Positions 23,101 to 34,752 of a stretch of 64,000 bases of DNA are shown here, in pieces (positions within the stretch are counted from its first letter, which is position 1; each line of letters begins with the position of its first letter). The notes beneath the pieces are model-generated. The model made no database searches. It was given only the letters and a program-made list of their open reading frames with translations, and was not told the DNA's origin. The translations under genes and the position numbers were made by a program. The DNA comes from Patagioenas fasciata (lineage: Eukaryota > Chordata > Aves > Columbiformes > Columbidae): contig NC_092520.1 of assembly GCF_037038585.1 (NCBI RefSeq), positions 150,411,104 to 150,475,103 of the forward strand. Reading direction: 5' to 3'.

Positions 23101-26100
23101 AAGTGAAAGTTGAGAGGGGATATGACTGATGTCTGTGTTAGCGGGAGAAGTAATAGGGGAGGAAAAGTACTTATTAAGCAAAAGGCCAATTTGGCACAAT
23201 AGCAAATGGGCATAAAGTGAATACATTGAGGCTGGAAATTAGAAAAAGATACTTTATCATTGAAATAGTGATCAGAATAATGGTGGCTGAAAACCTAATT
23301 GCTTTTAAAAGCACACTTTGTGCATTTAAGGAAAATATTATTTGAAGCAGTGCCCACAATAGGAAGAGATCATACTTAACAACCAAGGAGGTCCCATCTA
23401 GTCCTGCATTCCTAAATGTTAAGTTTTCACTTCTGAGATTATGGTTTTGGAAGCAGGAAGGTGCACGTGTAACTCCATACTCCCAAAAGCTGTTTTTGAA
23501 AGCAGTACTGGAGACATGGCAGTGAGCTTTGCTGAGTGACCACCAGGTGCCATCCCACATACAGCCTTGCCCCACTTTCCAGCCAGCATTTCAGTTGATG
23601 TCTTCTGATTTCTAGGCAGTCTTTTGGTGTGTCTCCTCACTTTCCTGTGGGTGAGAAAGTTCTCCTTGAACCCTGAGGAGCTCTGGTGGCAGAAGAGTAG
23701 ATCGTCTCTCTGTTCTTTGTGGTTCTCAGAAGCAGCTGGGAGGGATGGGAGGGGGCCAGGGGTCTTTCATCTTTCAGTCAGTCCTGACCTCATCACCCCT
23801 TCACTCCACATAGGAGTCCTTGTGGTGGTGGCTCCTGGCTTTATTGCTCTTGTTTGTTTGTCTTTGGCTGTTATCTCAGTATGTTCTTTCCTTCCATCTG
23901 TTTTTTTCTTCCAGTTGGTCTCCATTACCCTCTCTTTATTTCCCTGTACCGTTCCTTATCTGTCTCCCTGTCTGGCGGACTGTGGCGATCTGTCCTTCCA
24001 TGCTGTTTATCCAGTCAGCATATGGCAGGCCTCCATCATCAGTCACTCGAGCCACTGCCAGAAGAGCCTGGAAGGGGGTCTTGGCTAATTGACCACGTAG
24101 GAATTCGCCATTAATTCTCTTCCCATTCCTGTTCTTGCAAGAAAAGAATTGAAAGAGAACTTGTGCTTATGGGAAGGGACTTTAAGGCTGTCCATTAGAG
24201 GCATTTTCAACCTGTTTAAGTGGCATGGCCATCGATCAGACCCTGCCCTCAGAACTGCATGTGGGGTCTGTTATTCTTTACCTTGACCCAAGCCAGGCCA
24301 GGAGGGAGTTCTCCTATTTCCTCTGCTTTCTCCCCACCTGGGCAGCAAAGGGAGAGAGTGGGAGAGCCATTTAATGTCTGAAGCTGTGGTTACCTCCATG
24401 GGACATGGAGAGTGGGAGCTGTGGGGGGGGGGCTGAGTGGTGTCATGCTTTACCTGCGATAACTGGTAGCATTTGCATTCGCCAGCACAGCTACTGCCCA
24501 CATGGGCCAGATGTTTTGAGCATCAGTTGCTTAAAGCCAAGCCAGAGTGAACTCAATCCCATGACATTAACTGAGAGGGATCGAGTTGCAGTGTTTTTCT
24601 AAAGGAACAAAGCCCAGGATTAGGAAGAATCATAATACTTTATAAAAACACATGCAAGGGCAAGGGAGGCACGAGTGGCCTGGGATTTGACAGAGCCGTA
24701 ACGAAAAAGTGCTAACACAAGCTTATAACAAGTAGGCTGGCAGTGCAGTGAGGATATAGTAAGTGTCTGGGGCTCGGGAAATTCAGCTGTAGCTCTGTCT
24801 GGTTATAGTACAGCAGGAATCCTTAAGTAACGGTGTGGTTGGTCCTTCACAGTTGTAGTTTGATCCAAGACAAGTGCTTAACTCCCAGTCTCTAGCTGTT
24901 ACATTGCACCGTGAGGGATTGCCTCAGTAAATTGAGCTCTGAGGAGCAGAACTAAAGCTTCTCTGTTTTAAGGACTCACTCCATTGACTTTCTTGGGAGC
25001 TGTATCGGCCTCCATGTGATTTAGCCATTAAGCCAAATTGAATCTTTGCTAGCTGTCAAAAGCATTAGACATGAGTTAGACCGGGGCAACCAGTTGTTGT
25101 AGGAGAACTCTGACCTCTCGCTGCTGGTCCAGAACGTAGTCATAGGCAGAAGGTTTTGCTTGCCCTATGCTCAATTGCCTTAATCACTTACCTCTTGGCA
25201 AGTGAATGCAGAGAGCTGGGAAGCTTTCTTCTGTGTCGGCGACTGAAGCAGAAAAGAACTTCAGTGTTTGGCTGCTTTCTTCAGCAGAAAAACAGGCTAG
25301 AAGACATATCTCTGTCTCCTTCCAAACATCCTAGGTTTTCCTCGGGTTTCTTGATCTCCCCCGCCAAATACAGCTGGTGGTAATTTTGCAGCTAATGCCA
25401 AATAGCATTGCTTGGCACGTGGGATCTGGCAGAGGCGCTTCCCTGCAGACGTGCGTGGTGCAGGATGGTCCTGGGAGAGCAGATGTGAGCCTGATGGTGA
25501 GAGCATGAGGAGCCAGGGCTGGGGGAGGTAAGCTGCTGGAACACAGTGTAGCTCTGATTGTGTGGGGATGCCAGTTCTTCGCCTTGCAATCTCTTGTCAG
25601 TGCCTTTTGAGTGCTGACAGGATCTCATGTAGCATGCAATTTTGTACCCATCTCTGCAATTAATGGAAAGAACAAATGCAGCCTGCATTTCAGTTTATTT
25701 TCCTAGGTTTTGAGCTTTGTTATTCCGTAGTATTTTTCAATATTTCTCCTCCCAGCTGGTGCAGGGAGGAGGACAGTAAAGACCGTTTTCCTTTATACCC
25801 CATGCTTGCTCTGCTGAGGGTTAACACCCACTGCCCTGAATTTTTGAGACTCTTTGCTAATTTTGATTTCCCAACCTGCAGCAGGTGATGCCTCATTTTC
25901 AGAGGTATGATACATGTACAGCCCTTGCAGACTCTCCAAAACGTAGCTGAAAGTAAGTCAGAAAAGACAGTGCCAAAAGCTTGCGTTTGCCGTTTAAAAT
26001 GCAGGCCCTTCTGTGCGGCGACAGTCCTGTTAGTGCAGGGAAATGTCTGGACACAAGACGGCGCAGGTTTGCAGTTAGGACTTGCAGCTCAGCTCTGCCT

Positions 26101-27637
26101 TGCAAGCAGAGCGCCTGGTAACACCTCAAGCAGAAGTGAGCTCCTTTGCTCCAGCGTGGAGATGTTCATCTTTCCCCTCACCACTGCCACCCCTGCTTGC
26201 TCCTCTCTGGAAAGAAACATATCCTCTGAACACGATCCTGAACAAGCTCCTCTGAGCAGAGATGGAGGGAAAGGGTGTGGGTCCATGGATTTATTTCAAA
26301 AAGGATGCAGGTGTATCCCTACAGTGATAGCATCGGTTCCTGGTGTGGGTGGTAGGAAATGGGCAGGTTCCCGGGTGTTGCCTTTTCCTGGCTCTGAAGG
26401 GAAAAACATGCAATACCGTGGTGGTCTGTGAGACTGGGGAATTTTTCAGAGTCCATGTGGATGGGACTCTTCCCCTTCTTTCCTGCTCTTGAGACTGCTG
26501 TCAAGTCAGAAATCTGTCAGGAGAAAAGAAGATGGGGTGTGGAAGTCGTGTTTGGAGACAATGTGATCAGAAATAGAAATAATTAGGGAACAAGAAGGCA
26601 GCAGTTGCAACAGGCAGAAGAAGAGACTTTTATCTCTTCTGAAGGGCAAAACAACAGAAATTGAGGGATAATCAAAGCAGCTATGAAAAGTGATGAATTA
26701 ATTGTAATTAAGCCAGCTGCTGGTGCAGCAGGAATAAATGCAGCCTTGCCTGATTGCACTCACAGAATCACAGAATGGTTAGGGTGAGAAAGGACCTCTA
26801 GAGATCATCTAGTCCAACCCACCTGCTAAAGCAGGTTCACCCAGAGCAGATCACACAGGAATGTGTCCAGGTGGGTTTTGAATGTCTCCAGAGAAGGAGA
26901 CTCCACAACCTGTCTGGGCAGCCTGTTCCAGTGCTCCAGCACCCTCAAAGTAGTTTCTCCTATTCAGATGCAACCTCCTATGTTTCAGTCTGTGCCCATT
27001 GCCCCTGATCCTATTGTTGGGCACCACTGAAAGGAGTCTGGTCCCATCCTCTTGAGATATTTATAATCATTGATAAGATCCCCTCTCAGCCTCCTCCGGG
27101 CTGAACAGACCCAGCTCTCTCAGTCTCACCTCATAAGAAGGATGCTCCAGACTCCTAATCATCTTCCTTTTCCTGCAGGCTGTGTACAAGCTGGCGGACG
27201 TGGCCTGCAAGTGCCACGGTGTGTCGGGCTCCTGCAGCCTCAAGACCTGCTGGCTGCAGCTGGCTGACTTCCGCAAGGTGGGTGACTTGCTGAAGGAGAA
27301 GTACGACAGTGCCGCTGCCATGAGGATCAGCCGCAAGGGCAAGCTGGAGCTGGTGAACAACCGTTTCAACATGCCAACGCAAGAGGACCTGGTCTACGTT
27401 GACCCCAGCCCAGACTATTGCTTGCGCAATGAGACCACTGGTTCGCTGGGGACTCAGGGCCGACTGTGCAACAAGACCTCAGAGGGCATGGATGGCTGTG
27501 AGCTGATGTGCTGTGGACGGGGTTATGACCAGTTCAAGAGCGTCCAGGTGGAGCGTTGCCACTGCAAGTTCCATTGGTGCTGTTATGTCAAGTGTAAAAA
27601 GTGCACAGAGATCGTCGACCAGTACGTCTGTAAATGA
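11107..27637 (+). CDS. WNT5B: WNT5B, complete coding region in four exons (gene-level entry)
   Basis: Secreted, lipid-modified Wnt ligand of the WNT5 subfamily. From family knowledge, WNT5 proteins signal mainly through Frizzled and ROR receptors in beta-catenin-independent pathways controlling cell polarity and migration. The exons join with consistent phases to 1080 nt, 359 residues plus stop, the same length as human WNT5B. Seen in the product: signal peptide (about 1-23), N-glycosylation sequons at N93, N99, N291 and N305, the CHGVSGSC loop with the presumed palmitoleoylated Ser223, and the C-terminal cysteine hairpin [12 protein letters not shown]5B is preferred over WNT5A because of [38 protein letters not shown] and SVQVERCHC. 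The downstream neighbour ADIPOR2 agrees with the WNT5B locus. Confidence 0.96.
11187..11935 (+). other. WNT5B: WNT5B intron 1 (749 bp)
   Basis: Begins GTGAGT and ends 'tttttctcatcgcag'. The 5' two-thirds belongs to the CpG island. It holds a G-quadruplex-type run at 11839-11857, listed separately. No other feature was seen. Confidence 0.85.
11839..11857 (+). other. Potential G-quadruplex, GGGCT pentamer repeat
   Basis: Four G-runs (GGGG, GGG, GGG, GGG at 11839-42, 45-47, 50-52, 55-57) separated by the dinucleotide CT, followed by further G-runs. This satisfies the usual four-run rule with very short loops. It lies on the coding strand about 80 bp before the exon 2 acceptor of WNT5B. Confidence 0.6.
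11936..12183 (+). CDS. WNT5B: WNT5B coding exon 2
   Basis: Completes Trp27 and encodes residues 28-109 plus one base of Gly110. It starts [20 protein letters not shown] and ends [11 protein letters not shown]. It holds the first conserved Wnt cysteines (C48, C62, C83, C94), the KECQYQF and RRWNCS core motifs, and glycosylation sequons at N93 and N99. Acceptor is CGCAG|G, donor is ATAG|GTAGGA. Odd residues: [12 protein letters not shown], where WNT5 proteins usually read GEGAKTGIKECQ, and Lys108 where Gln is usual. These are conservative and look like lineage changes, not damage. Confidence 0.95.
12184..18379 (+). other. WNT5B: WNT5B intron 2 (6.2 kb)
   Basis: Bounded by GTAGGA and 'tctctctcacag'. 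Contents: a G9 run near 12426-12435, short CA-rich DNA at 12864-12895, a GT-rich stretch around 13930-14070, poly-A at 15337-15351 and poly-T at 15406-15419. There is also a small GC-rich patch with a perfect 16-bp palindrome (15650-15790, listed separately). No CR1 or LTR was recognised and no additional exon can be supported. Confidence 0.7.
15650..15790. other. Small GC-rich, CpG-containing patch inside WNT5B intron 2
   Basis: A GC-rich stretch embedded in AT-rich intron. It contains the perfect palindrome GAGCTCCGCGGAGCTC at 15711-15726 and several CpG sites. It could be a regulatory element or an alternative internal promoter. The sequence alone does not decide. Confidence 0.4.
18380..18672 (+). 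CDS. WNT5B: WNT5B coding exon 3
   Basis: Completes Gly110 and encodes residues 111-207: [20 protein letters not shown] onward, then [20 protein letters not shown], the conserved [20 protein letters not shown] block, and ending [10 protein letters not shown]. The GGCGDN motif is a hallmark of the Wnt family. Acceptor is TCTCACAG|GT, donor is CGCAGG|GTAAGA, phase 0. The residues [14 protein letters not shown] match WNT5B-type sequence better than the WNT5A type. Confidence 0.96.
20930..21380 (+). repeat. Ancient CR1-type LINE fragment, ORF2 region
   Basis: Degraded LINE sequence. The stretch around 21005-21110 ('gagctggtaaataaactcag', 'gtggaggaggcctggaactt', then 'caagtcaaagatgct') resembles the endonuclease/RT linker region of old sauropsid CR1 elements as I remember them. 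It is followed by 'gacctcactgaatgaataac' and a 'gcaaaaaatgaactgatagc' type segment. Frames are broken everywhere. Assignment is from memory and edges are approximate. Confidence 0.5.
22590..23410 (+). repeat. Ancient CR1-type LINE fragment, RT end and 3' region
   Basis: Continues in the same orientation as the piece at 20930-21380 and corresponds to a more 3' part of a CR1. Diagnostic stretches are 'gaatgggctgatgaaatccg' followed by 'caatgatgcaaaggtggcag', and at the far end 'gaggtcccatctagtcctgc', a common CR1 3' sequence. It is interrupted by many indels. The two pieces may be remains of one insertion split by later changes. Confidence 0.55.
26762..27165 (-). mobile_element. CR1 LINE 3' fragment, antisense, abutting the WNT5B exon 4 acceptor
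   Basis: In + orientation it begins 'cacagaatcacagaatggtt', the reverse complement of the CR1 3' tail. It continues with 'gagatcatctagtccaaccc' and 'cagcctgttccagtgctcca' before ending around 'ctcctaatcatctt'. It is therefore a 5'-truncated CR1 whose 5' end lies about 13 bp before the first base of WNT5B exon 4. It is well preserved compared with the ancient pieces earlier in the same intron. The exact 5' boundary is uncertain by several bases because the next sequence is pyrimidine-rich like the CR1 itself. Confidence 0.9.
27179..27637 (+). CDS. WNT5B: WNT5B coding exon 4: C-terminal cysteine-rich domain and stop
   Basis: Encodes residues 208-359 and the TGA at 27635-27637. It begins [20 protein letters not shown], containing the hydrophobic loop whose Ser223 corresponds to the palmitoleoylated serine of other Wnts (family knowledge). 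[10 protein letters not shown] and [20 protein letters not shown] carry sequons N291 and N305. The C-terminal Frizzled-binding hairpin [16 protein letters not shown] is intact, and the protein ends VDQYVCK. All expected cysteines appear present. Acceptor is CCTGCAG|GCT, phase 0. Confidence 0.97.
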   Translation, partial: AVYKLADVACKCHGVSGSCSLKTCWLQLADFRKVGDLLKEKYDSAAAMRISRKGKLELVNNRFNMPTQEDLVYVDPSPDYCLRNETTGSLGTQGRLCNKTSEGMDGCELMCCGRGYDQFKSVQVERCHCKFHWCCYVKCKKCTEIVDQYVCK

Positions 27638-27720
27638 AAAGAGCCACCAAAGCAACAAATCTATATTATATAAATCTATATAAATATATTTTATATTTGT
27701 ATAAATAAACAGATGATGAT
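27638..27720 (+). terminator. WNT5B: WNT5B proximal 3' UTR with an AATAAA poly(A) signal
   Basis: Directly after the stop codon comes an extremely AT-rich stretch of TATA/ATAT motifs with AATAAA at 27704-27709. Another AATAAA lies at 28823-28828, which would give a 3' UTR of about 1.2 kb. Alternative polyadenylation is possible, and the sequence does not show which site dominates. The annotation of either as the true 3' end is inference. Confidence 0.5.
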
Positions 27721-30700
27721 AATAATTAAAGAAGCTTATTTAAGAGACATTTTGGTTTTGAAATTTCCCCCATCAAGCCAGCTGATTTGCCATTCCTTCA
27801 GTTCTGCTGGGGAGTTTGTCTTTGAGTGCATCTCCTCTTGGATGTTTCAGTCAAGGAGGTGCTGACAAAGTGAATTCCCCCTGCACACATGCACACACTA
27901 TTCCATTACAGAAACAAAGCCAGCAAGAAGGAGGAGAAGGGTGGCTTCTTTCTGATCTCTAAATCTCAGCATTTTGCACAGTTATTGCACATCTGAAATG
28001 ACAGCCAGGCGTGAGTTCTAGTTCTCTTGAATTTCAAACCCTGCTAAACCCACTGGGGAATTTGGAACCAATTCTTGATTCCTAGAAAGGACTTTGTCAT
28101 GTTAGAGGAAAAGTTATCCCAGGCTTCTCTACTGTAAACCATTCCTGGATGCTGCATGGACCACAGTGTGGTGGAGGAAGGTTTACAACCTGCTGTTGTG
28201 AGGAAGGAAGGTGTGACCTGTGGCTGACCAGTGCACAGCCTGGCAGTCCCCATGAAGCCAGCACCTAGTTCTTCTGTACTGCTTGGGCACAGGAGAAATC
28301 TGTCCAGCTCAGAGTATGTGGTTATGTGCATGAGGGAGATTTTTCTTTCTTTTAATCCTATGCTGAAACTTAATTTGTCAATATAGAGGAGAAGCTGCTG
28401 GTGCCCAGGGATGTTTGCAAAGGCAATATACTTCATAGATTGTCAGTAGAAAGAAGCATTGCATGCGCACACGTGCACATGACTGCATAAGTGCTCCTCA
28501 TACCACTGCTGGTTATCGTCTTTGAAGTGGATGCAGGTGGTCACCTTGTTCAGCTCTATTAAATCCCCCTCACCACCATCCCAGATGTATAGTTTCTCTT
28601 TAACATTAAACACCCCTCAATGACATTTCTTTCCCTCTGCTGCTTGTGTATATGTGTGGTTTTGTGTTATTCTTTTGGTGGGGTGTCTTTTATTCTGCTG
28701 CTCTTTATTTCAGAATCCAGGGGTCACGCTCTTCCCCAGCATAAGCTAACCACAGATAGGTTTGCTCCCAAAATGTGGGCGCATGTTCACCAATGGAAGT
28801 ATTTTCTGTGTTTTTCACTGGTAATAAAATAGTATCATAAAACTGTACTAGGGCAGAAGGCATTACCAAAGTCTGCTAATCAGTCTTACCACATTGGAAT
28901 TTTAGTAGAATCCAATTCATAAAGCAGGGAACAAATGCTTTTTCTAGCACAAGACATTTCCTGTGCCTCTCAGCATCTGCAGAGTTCATTTGCAGTCAGA
29001 ACAATCAAGAGAAGGCAGTCCCCAAAATATAAGGGTTTGCTAATATACATCCCCTTTGTTACTGGCATTCCAAGGGTGGTGTTTTCTTTTTTACTGTAAA
29101 TTTTAAAATGCGCAAAATATGCCAATAAGCAAAGAGCCAGACATGAAGATTATTATTTTTATATTAAACCTCTGTTTCTTATAAAGCATTGCAGTTTTAC
29201 AGATTCCACCATTTCAACCACCAGAGAAGAATTTATATGTACCTTTCATACTTTAAATATTTGAGGATTCCAGAAAAGCACAAGGAAGAAAAATTATGTT
29301 TAATAATTAGGAGCCGTTGTTTTTTTAAACCAATGTGTCCCATTTTAATTTTATTTTTTCTGATCCAACAGGCAATATATTTGCTGGCATCCCAGAATGC
29401 AGTTTCTTGGAATATAAACAGTGGCCTAGATTTATTTTATTATATAAAATCCAAAGCCAGTGGTATTGTAATTCAAAGTAACGGAAATAGTTTTCCATGC
29501 ATGGAAAAAATGTGAGTGCAATGGCCTGATCCAACTCCCATTAAACTTCAGTGGGAGCTGGACTGAGCCCAAGATCGGATGAAATGTGTGAGCTATTCAC
29601 TCCTGGGATACTATGTATTTCTAGCCCAGTAATAAAACTTACTCTACCTTGGATAAATCTAAAAAAGACCTTTCGTCCCACCACCCTCACCTCATGTTTT
29701 TGTCCATCCTCGTTGTGTCAGTACTTAAAGGTGTCAGCTATTTGTATACGACACCCTCAGGCATTGTTAATCTGTCTAATAATTCCAAATGGTTTCATTT
29801 GGCCTTCCCGATAAAGACCACACATTTAAGGGAATCGCAACTCTCCTTGCAGTTTGGCACCGCAGTTCGTTTTGTGGGTGTAAACAACTTTGGGAGCAGA
29901 GAAGTTGGCATTGTTAGGACTACTATTCATCTGAATGTCCCTCGACATGTTCTCCTTTTTCCACCTAAACTTTTGTCTGGATGGAAAAAGGATACATTTT
30001 GGCCTTTTGTCCCAGCACTGCAGACCTCTGGCCGCCTGGTTGGAGCCAGCAGTTCCTATTGGACTGGGACCACATTGCAGTAGAAGTGACCATTGGATTT
30101 CTTTCCTTTCCCCCTGCCCCCACCCTGGGCTCTTTTTACAAGAGCTAGGTTTCAGTCTTCCTCATTTACTGGGAGATTGGTATCCAAAAACTTGATCCTG
30201 CTAAACTCTAGCTTAAAACTCAATTTCTATGGCGCCCACACATAAAAGAACCTCCTCAGAGTGGTAGTAAGTATAAAATAAGAGCACAGCTGGTTTGGTT
30301 TGATGCAAAGCCAAAGCAAGTCAAACAGAAAGCTGTAGCAGAATGGCTTCTTTTACCATGAAAGTCAAAAAGTGGCGGATTTTAAGTTTTGCCTTGTTTG
30401 ATGCACAAAGTGGTAGAGGGATGGGTGGAGAGCTAAGCTTGATTCTGAGCTCTGACGATTATGTGCTTTGTAATCTTCAACAAGGTACTTGATTTTTTTT
30501 TTTTTCATTTTAGCCTCCGGCCTCCTCCTGTATGAAACGAGGAGTGGAATACCTCCTTTTTCTGTAAAGCTCTTTGAGAAATATGACTAAAAAAAACCCC
30601 AAAACATAATTGAAGGCCTACCCTCTATGCTTATTAACTCTGGCAGGCAGACAGCTGTATCCCCATTATGCAGGGACACGCTCAATTCGGGACAAAGAGG

Positions 30701-33700
30701 CTAAGCGGCACCTCTGAGCGTCAGATGCTCTGAGGTGGTGGCTGGGAGGGCTCAGCAGGAGCCTTGGAGAGTCTGTTGCAGCACAGCCCTACACCAGCAC
30801 AGCCCTACACCAGCACAACGCTGGAGGCAAGACTGTTCTACAAAAGAGAGGTGAACATGGGGCTTGTTTATTTATGGGTATTGAATATCTGGTAGCAAGA
30901 GTGAGGCTTAGGGAGGTCAGCTTGGTTTCTGAATCAAATACCTGCTGGCTCAAATTCTGTTTGCAGTTTCATATGGATAAGATATTCACACAATACGCTA
31001 TTATATAGTGTGTGCTGGTAACTGGCTGCCACATTCCAACCCTGAAGTCACTGCACTTCAAGGCTGATAGAAATGACCACCCATAAGTCATGTAAAACTA
31101 AAATATTTTGGATTTAAAGGCACTATGCAAATATATGGTTATTGCAAGTCAGTGAACATCAGCTCCTAAATGGAGCAGAACAGGATGCAAATCTGTCATC
31201 ATTTTCCAGCTGGCTAGTAATACATAAGTTATAACGTGAATGAATGAGGCCTTAGTATGTTCTCCTGCAAGGTAAGCTAAGCAATAGCTGATCCCAGAAC
31301 AAATGGAAACTTTCATTTGACATTAATTATGGTAAAAAGATAGTGGCAGGGTTGTGAGAAAATTTAAATCAACCTTTTAATACCACTGAACTCCAGGCCA
31401 TTTGGACTCCAGGCTCCCATTCTTTGTCCCCAAGAAGTCGGTGTCTACCCAGAGCTCAACAGAGAGACGGCTGCCTTTTGCAGTTCAGGAAATAGCCAAG
31501 TTGAACCCACACACACAGCTCGAGTCTAAGTTACACTTTCTGTATGGACCCAAGTTTTGTAGCCCTGACAAAGCACTAATGAAGCGGATCTTTTACAGTC
31601 ATATAAAATCGAACATGCAATGGTCTCTCTCTGCTCACTTGACCCCGTCCAGGGAGAAGCCTAGTAGGTTTAAATTACACTCTGGAAGCAATTCCTAATC
31701 ACCTGTGGGTACAGAAATATAGACAGTATTTTCACCAGCTGATGCAGACACAGAACATCCCAAATGGACCTTGGGAAATACCTTCCAGCAACTAAAGAGC
31801 ATTTCTCAAGTGTCTGTCACAAGGTTGTCCAGAAACAGCTGCTTATATGGTCATTCAATTTCATTTAGCTTTTGTTTAACTACATTTCAGGTTGAGTAGT
31901 TTTGAGAAAATACTGTATGAAATCAAGGTCATTGAGGGGTAGGCTCTGAAGGAACTCTCATATCACATACAGTTAGCAGAGGTGAACGTAATATTGGATT
32001 GCTTTCTCCTCAAAGGTAGATTCTGTCTATGTCTAATCCATGGGACCCAGAGATGCGTCCCATCTCCTTGGCCCAGACATGTAACCTGACCATATTCCAA
32101 CTTCCTGCCAGGGCGGTGCAGGAACCAATCCCTCGTGTGCAAAGGCTGATGGATGTATAGGCTGTTGAGTGGGTAGCCTGTCCCAGCTCCAGCTCCAGGG
32201 TAAATTGCAGGTGGCTTTGAGACTGAGCCACATCATGAGCATACCAGCTCTGAAGCCTAAATATAACCAGCCTCAAAGATAAGCAAAACAGATTTCTGTG
32301 GCCAACAGGACACATACCAGAAAGGACAGAAAGAATCATGATCCACCGTTGTACATTCCCAAATGACAATAAAAAACCCAGTACAATACAATGATCGCAG
32401 CATGCTCATGCATTCCATTCATCTTCTCCTGCAGGGCCTGAAGCTGTTACTATACCCTCTTATTTCTTAGCTCTGTTTAAATGATAGTTGATTTTTTTTT
32501 TTTTTTAATTATGATTCAAAAATGCATGACCTACTCAAAGCATTTTCCTCAAAGAGAGAAAGGGGGAACAAACAGTAGGGTCCAGAGTTCTCCCTGTGAG
32601 CAGGGATGAAATGCAGCAGCCATTAAATATTGCCCTGTGACACCCAAGCTGGACACCTGCCCTGAGAGTCACAGTTACCTCTTCATGTCGCCTGCCTGAA
32701 GCAAGCTGGGCCTGATGGCATCGTGGTACCAGCAACAGCTCTGCCTGTCTGGAATGTGGTGGCTACAGTGAGCACCAGCCTTCGGCAGCATGATGGAGCG
32801 TGCGGTGAGGGTCAGGCCCTCAGTGCTTTGGGATGAGAAGAAGACTCTGATAAGGAAGGAAATGCAAAGAGAATGAGCAGGCACGGCTTTACTGGGAAGC
32901 AGGGAGATGATAATACCTCCCCCAGGCCCCTTCCCTATTAGCACTGCTGCATGGTACTGTCACATGGTGGCAGCCATCCTGGGGAATTCAGAAGGGAGCT
33001 GCTCAAGAATGTTTGCCAATAGAGATGAAGCAGTTTAAAGGCTTATAGTAATAAGACTTAAAAAGGTCCAGGCTCTTCCTTACCCTAGGGCAGTTTTATT
33101 CTGAATCATAATTTGTCTTTTGGCTCTTCCTAGAGTGCCATATAGTTGTGTCAGTCCTTCACGTGACTGCAGAAGCGTGGTGATCACATGGGATGGACAG
33201 GATGAGGTACTGCCAGGACACATTGCAATCCTGCCTTTCAGGGGGAAAAAAAATAAAAAGCTGTGGAGTAGACCCAGTGTCACTTAATGACTGTCACAGT
33301 CACTGTGCTGGAGCTAATTGTAGCCCTGCCTCATTCACAGCCCCAGGGAGCTGCACAAGTGCTTGGCCTTTACCTTCCTTGGGTCGAGAAAACTTCTGGA
33401 CCAGGTTTTAAGAGTGGCAGCCCTCTGCAATTCACTGTGATGTGTCTGGCCAGTCTCAGTTTCATTTACCACAGGCAAATTCGTTCTGCCTTGCTGGGGA
33501 ACAAGAAGTTAACTAATGACCTGCCAACTTTCACAAAGCGTAGGATAAAACCATACAGAGACAGATTTAAGGCAATGAACATTTTATATTAATGCTGTTA
33601 TTTCTAGGAATTATCTATAAATGCCCAGGAAGTACCTCAGGCTTTTTTAAATTGTATCTTTCTGAATGCATACTTCACCCTGTATTGCAGAGCATGGCTT

Positions 33701-34752
33701 TCCTTTTTGATTTCCATGCTCTCAAATCAGAAAAAAAAAAATCCACTCTAATTTCTTTTATTTAATATTTAATGAAATTGTATTCCTATCTCAATTTCCC
33801 TCTTAATTGGCTGAGTACATGTTAAGTTATGGTGACAGGAAATGACAGATGAAAATGACATGCAGTTTTTATATATATTTTTTTCGTCAGTGGAGCTCAA
33901 AATATTTTAAAATCGTTAGCGTTATTTTACAGATGAAATACTGAAAGACAGGGCAGGAAATACTTCATCCAGCCGGCACAGGGTGGAGCTGGAGCAAGCG
34001 CTGCAGCTGCTACTCTGCGCTACTGCCTGAGGCTGTCAAAGTACATTTCAGTTGATGAGGGAAAACGTAAATTTAGGTAATAGTGCAACTACAACATTGA
34101 GTAACTACCTTGCTCTCTTCACAATAATGAAGACTTTAATGAACGTGTGAGATGGGACATATTTTAAAGGAGACAATAGGGAATCATAGTTATATAATCA
34201 GAGTTTTAAGGAATGGGCAGTATGTTTTAATGTTCATATTAGGGATCAAAATGCATGGAATATTAATTTTTAGGGATAATTCTCCTTCCATTAACTACCT
34301 TTTTCACAATCACTGGTTTGAGCTAAAATTTATGGGTGCGGGTGCAAGTGTATTGATTGGAGTGTTGCTCAGCAAAGCACTAAAGTGCGTAGAGCCCCAC
34401 AAATTACAAATGGGTCCTCCCACATCATCCAGTTGTTCTCCTGAGCGATTGTTAAGATTGTCCTCTAACAGGAGCGTTTTGACTAGTCTCACTGTACAAC
34501 ACACAGGCCCAGGGTTTTCACCATTTTCACTAAGGACACGATTTCAGAAGCTGACATCTCCACATCACCCAAGTTTTCCTGCTGCTCCGCCTACACTTCC
34601 CACTAAACCAGAGAAACGTCTTTTTCTATTTGGTGCTGTCTTTCCCTTCCACCACCTCAGACATACGTTTCAGGCCCCGTCACAAAGGCCAGGCTCCCCA
34701 GATGCCTCCAGCAGCATGAGGCCTGGTAACGCTGGTCTGGTTTTCTTCATCA
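27721..34752. other. Distal WNT5B 3' UTR candidate and WNT5B-ADIPOR2 intergenic spacer
   Basis: No gene recognised. The first 1.1 kb may be 3' UTR up to the AATAAA at 28823. The rest is mostly unique-looking DNA with short frames. A 15-bp direct repeat ('cagccctacaccagcac' type) is present around 30783-30815, with short T/A tracts at 30490-30505 and 32490-32508. Frames at 34152-34787 and 31402-31698 have no recognisable domain. Conserved non-coding elements may exist but would need alignment to see. Confidence 0.55.

Larger units (their letters stand above)
18673..27178 (+). other. WNT5B: WNT5B intron 3 (8.5 kb)
   Basis: Bounded by GTAAGA and 'ccttttcctgcag'. It carries two degraded ancient CR1 pieces in sense orientation and one younger CR1 in antisense orientation whose 5' end nearly touches the acceptor of exon 4 (all listed separately). 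A T-rich tract lies at 20239-20256 and a G10 run near 24421-24431. The stretch 21400-22060 is G- and purine-rich without an identifiable gene. The stretch 23620-26750 shows only short, unsupported frames. Confidence 0.75.

Noticed and set aside
23624..24114. Overlapping plus-strand frames up to 154 codons in WNT5B intron 3
   Set aside because: Pyrimidine-rich sequence gives open hydrophobic frames in all three phases. No domain and no splice signals linking it to WNT5B.
11107..27637. WNT5A as the identity of the Wnt gene
   Set aside because: Subfamily residues ([40 protein letters not shown]), the 359-residue length and the ADIPOR2 neighbour all favour WNT5B.
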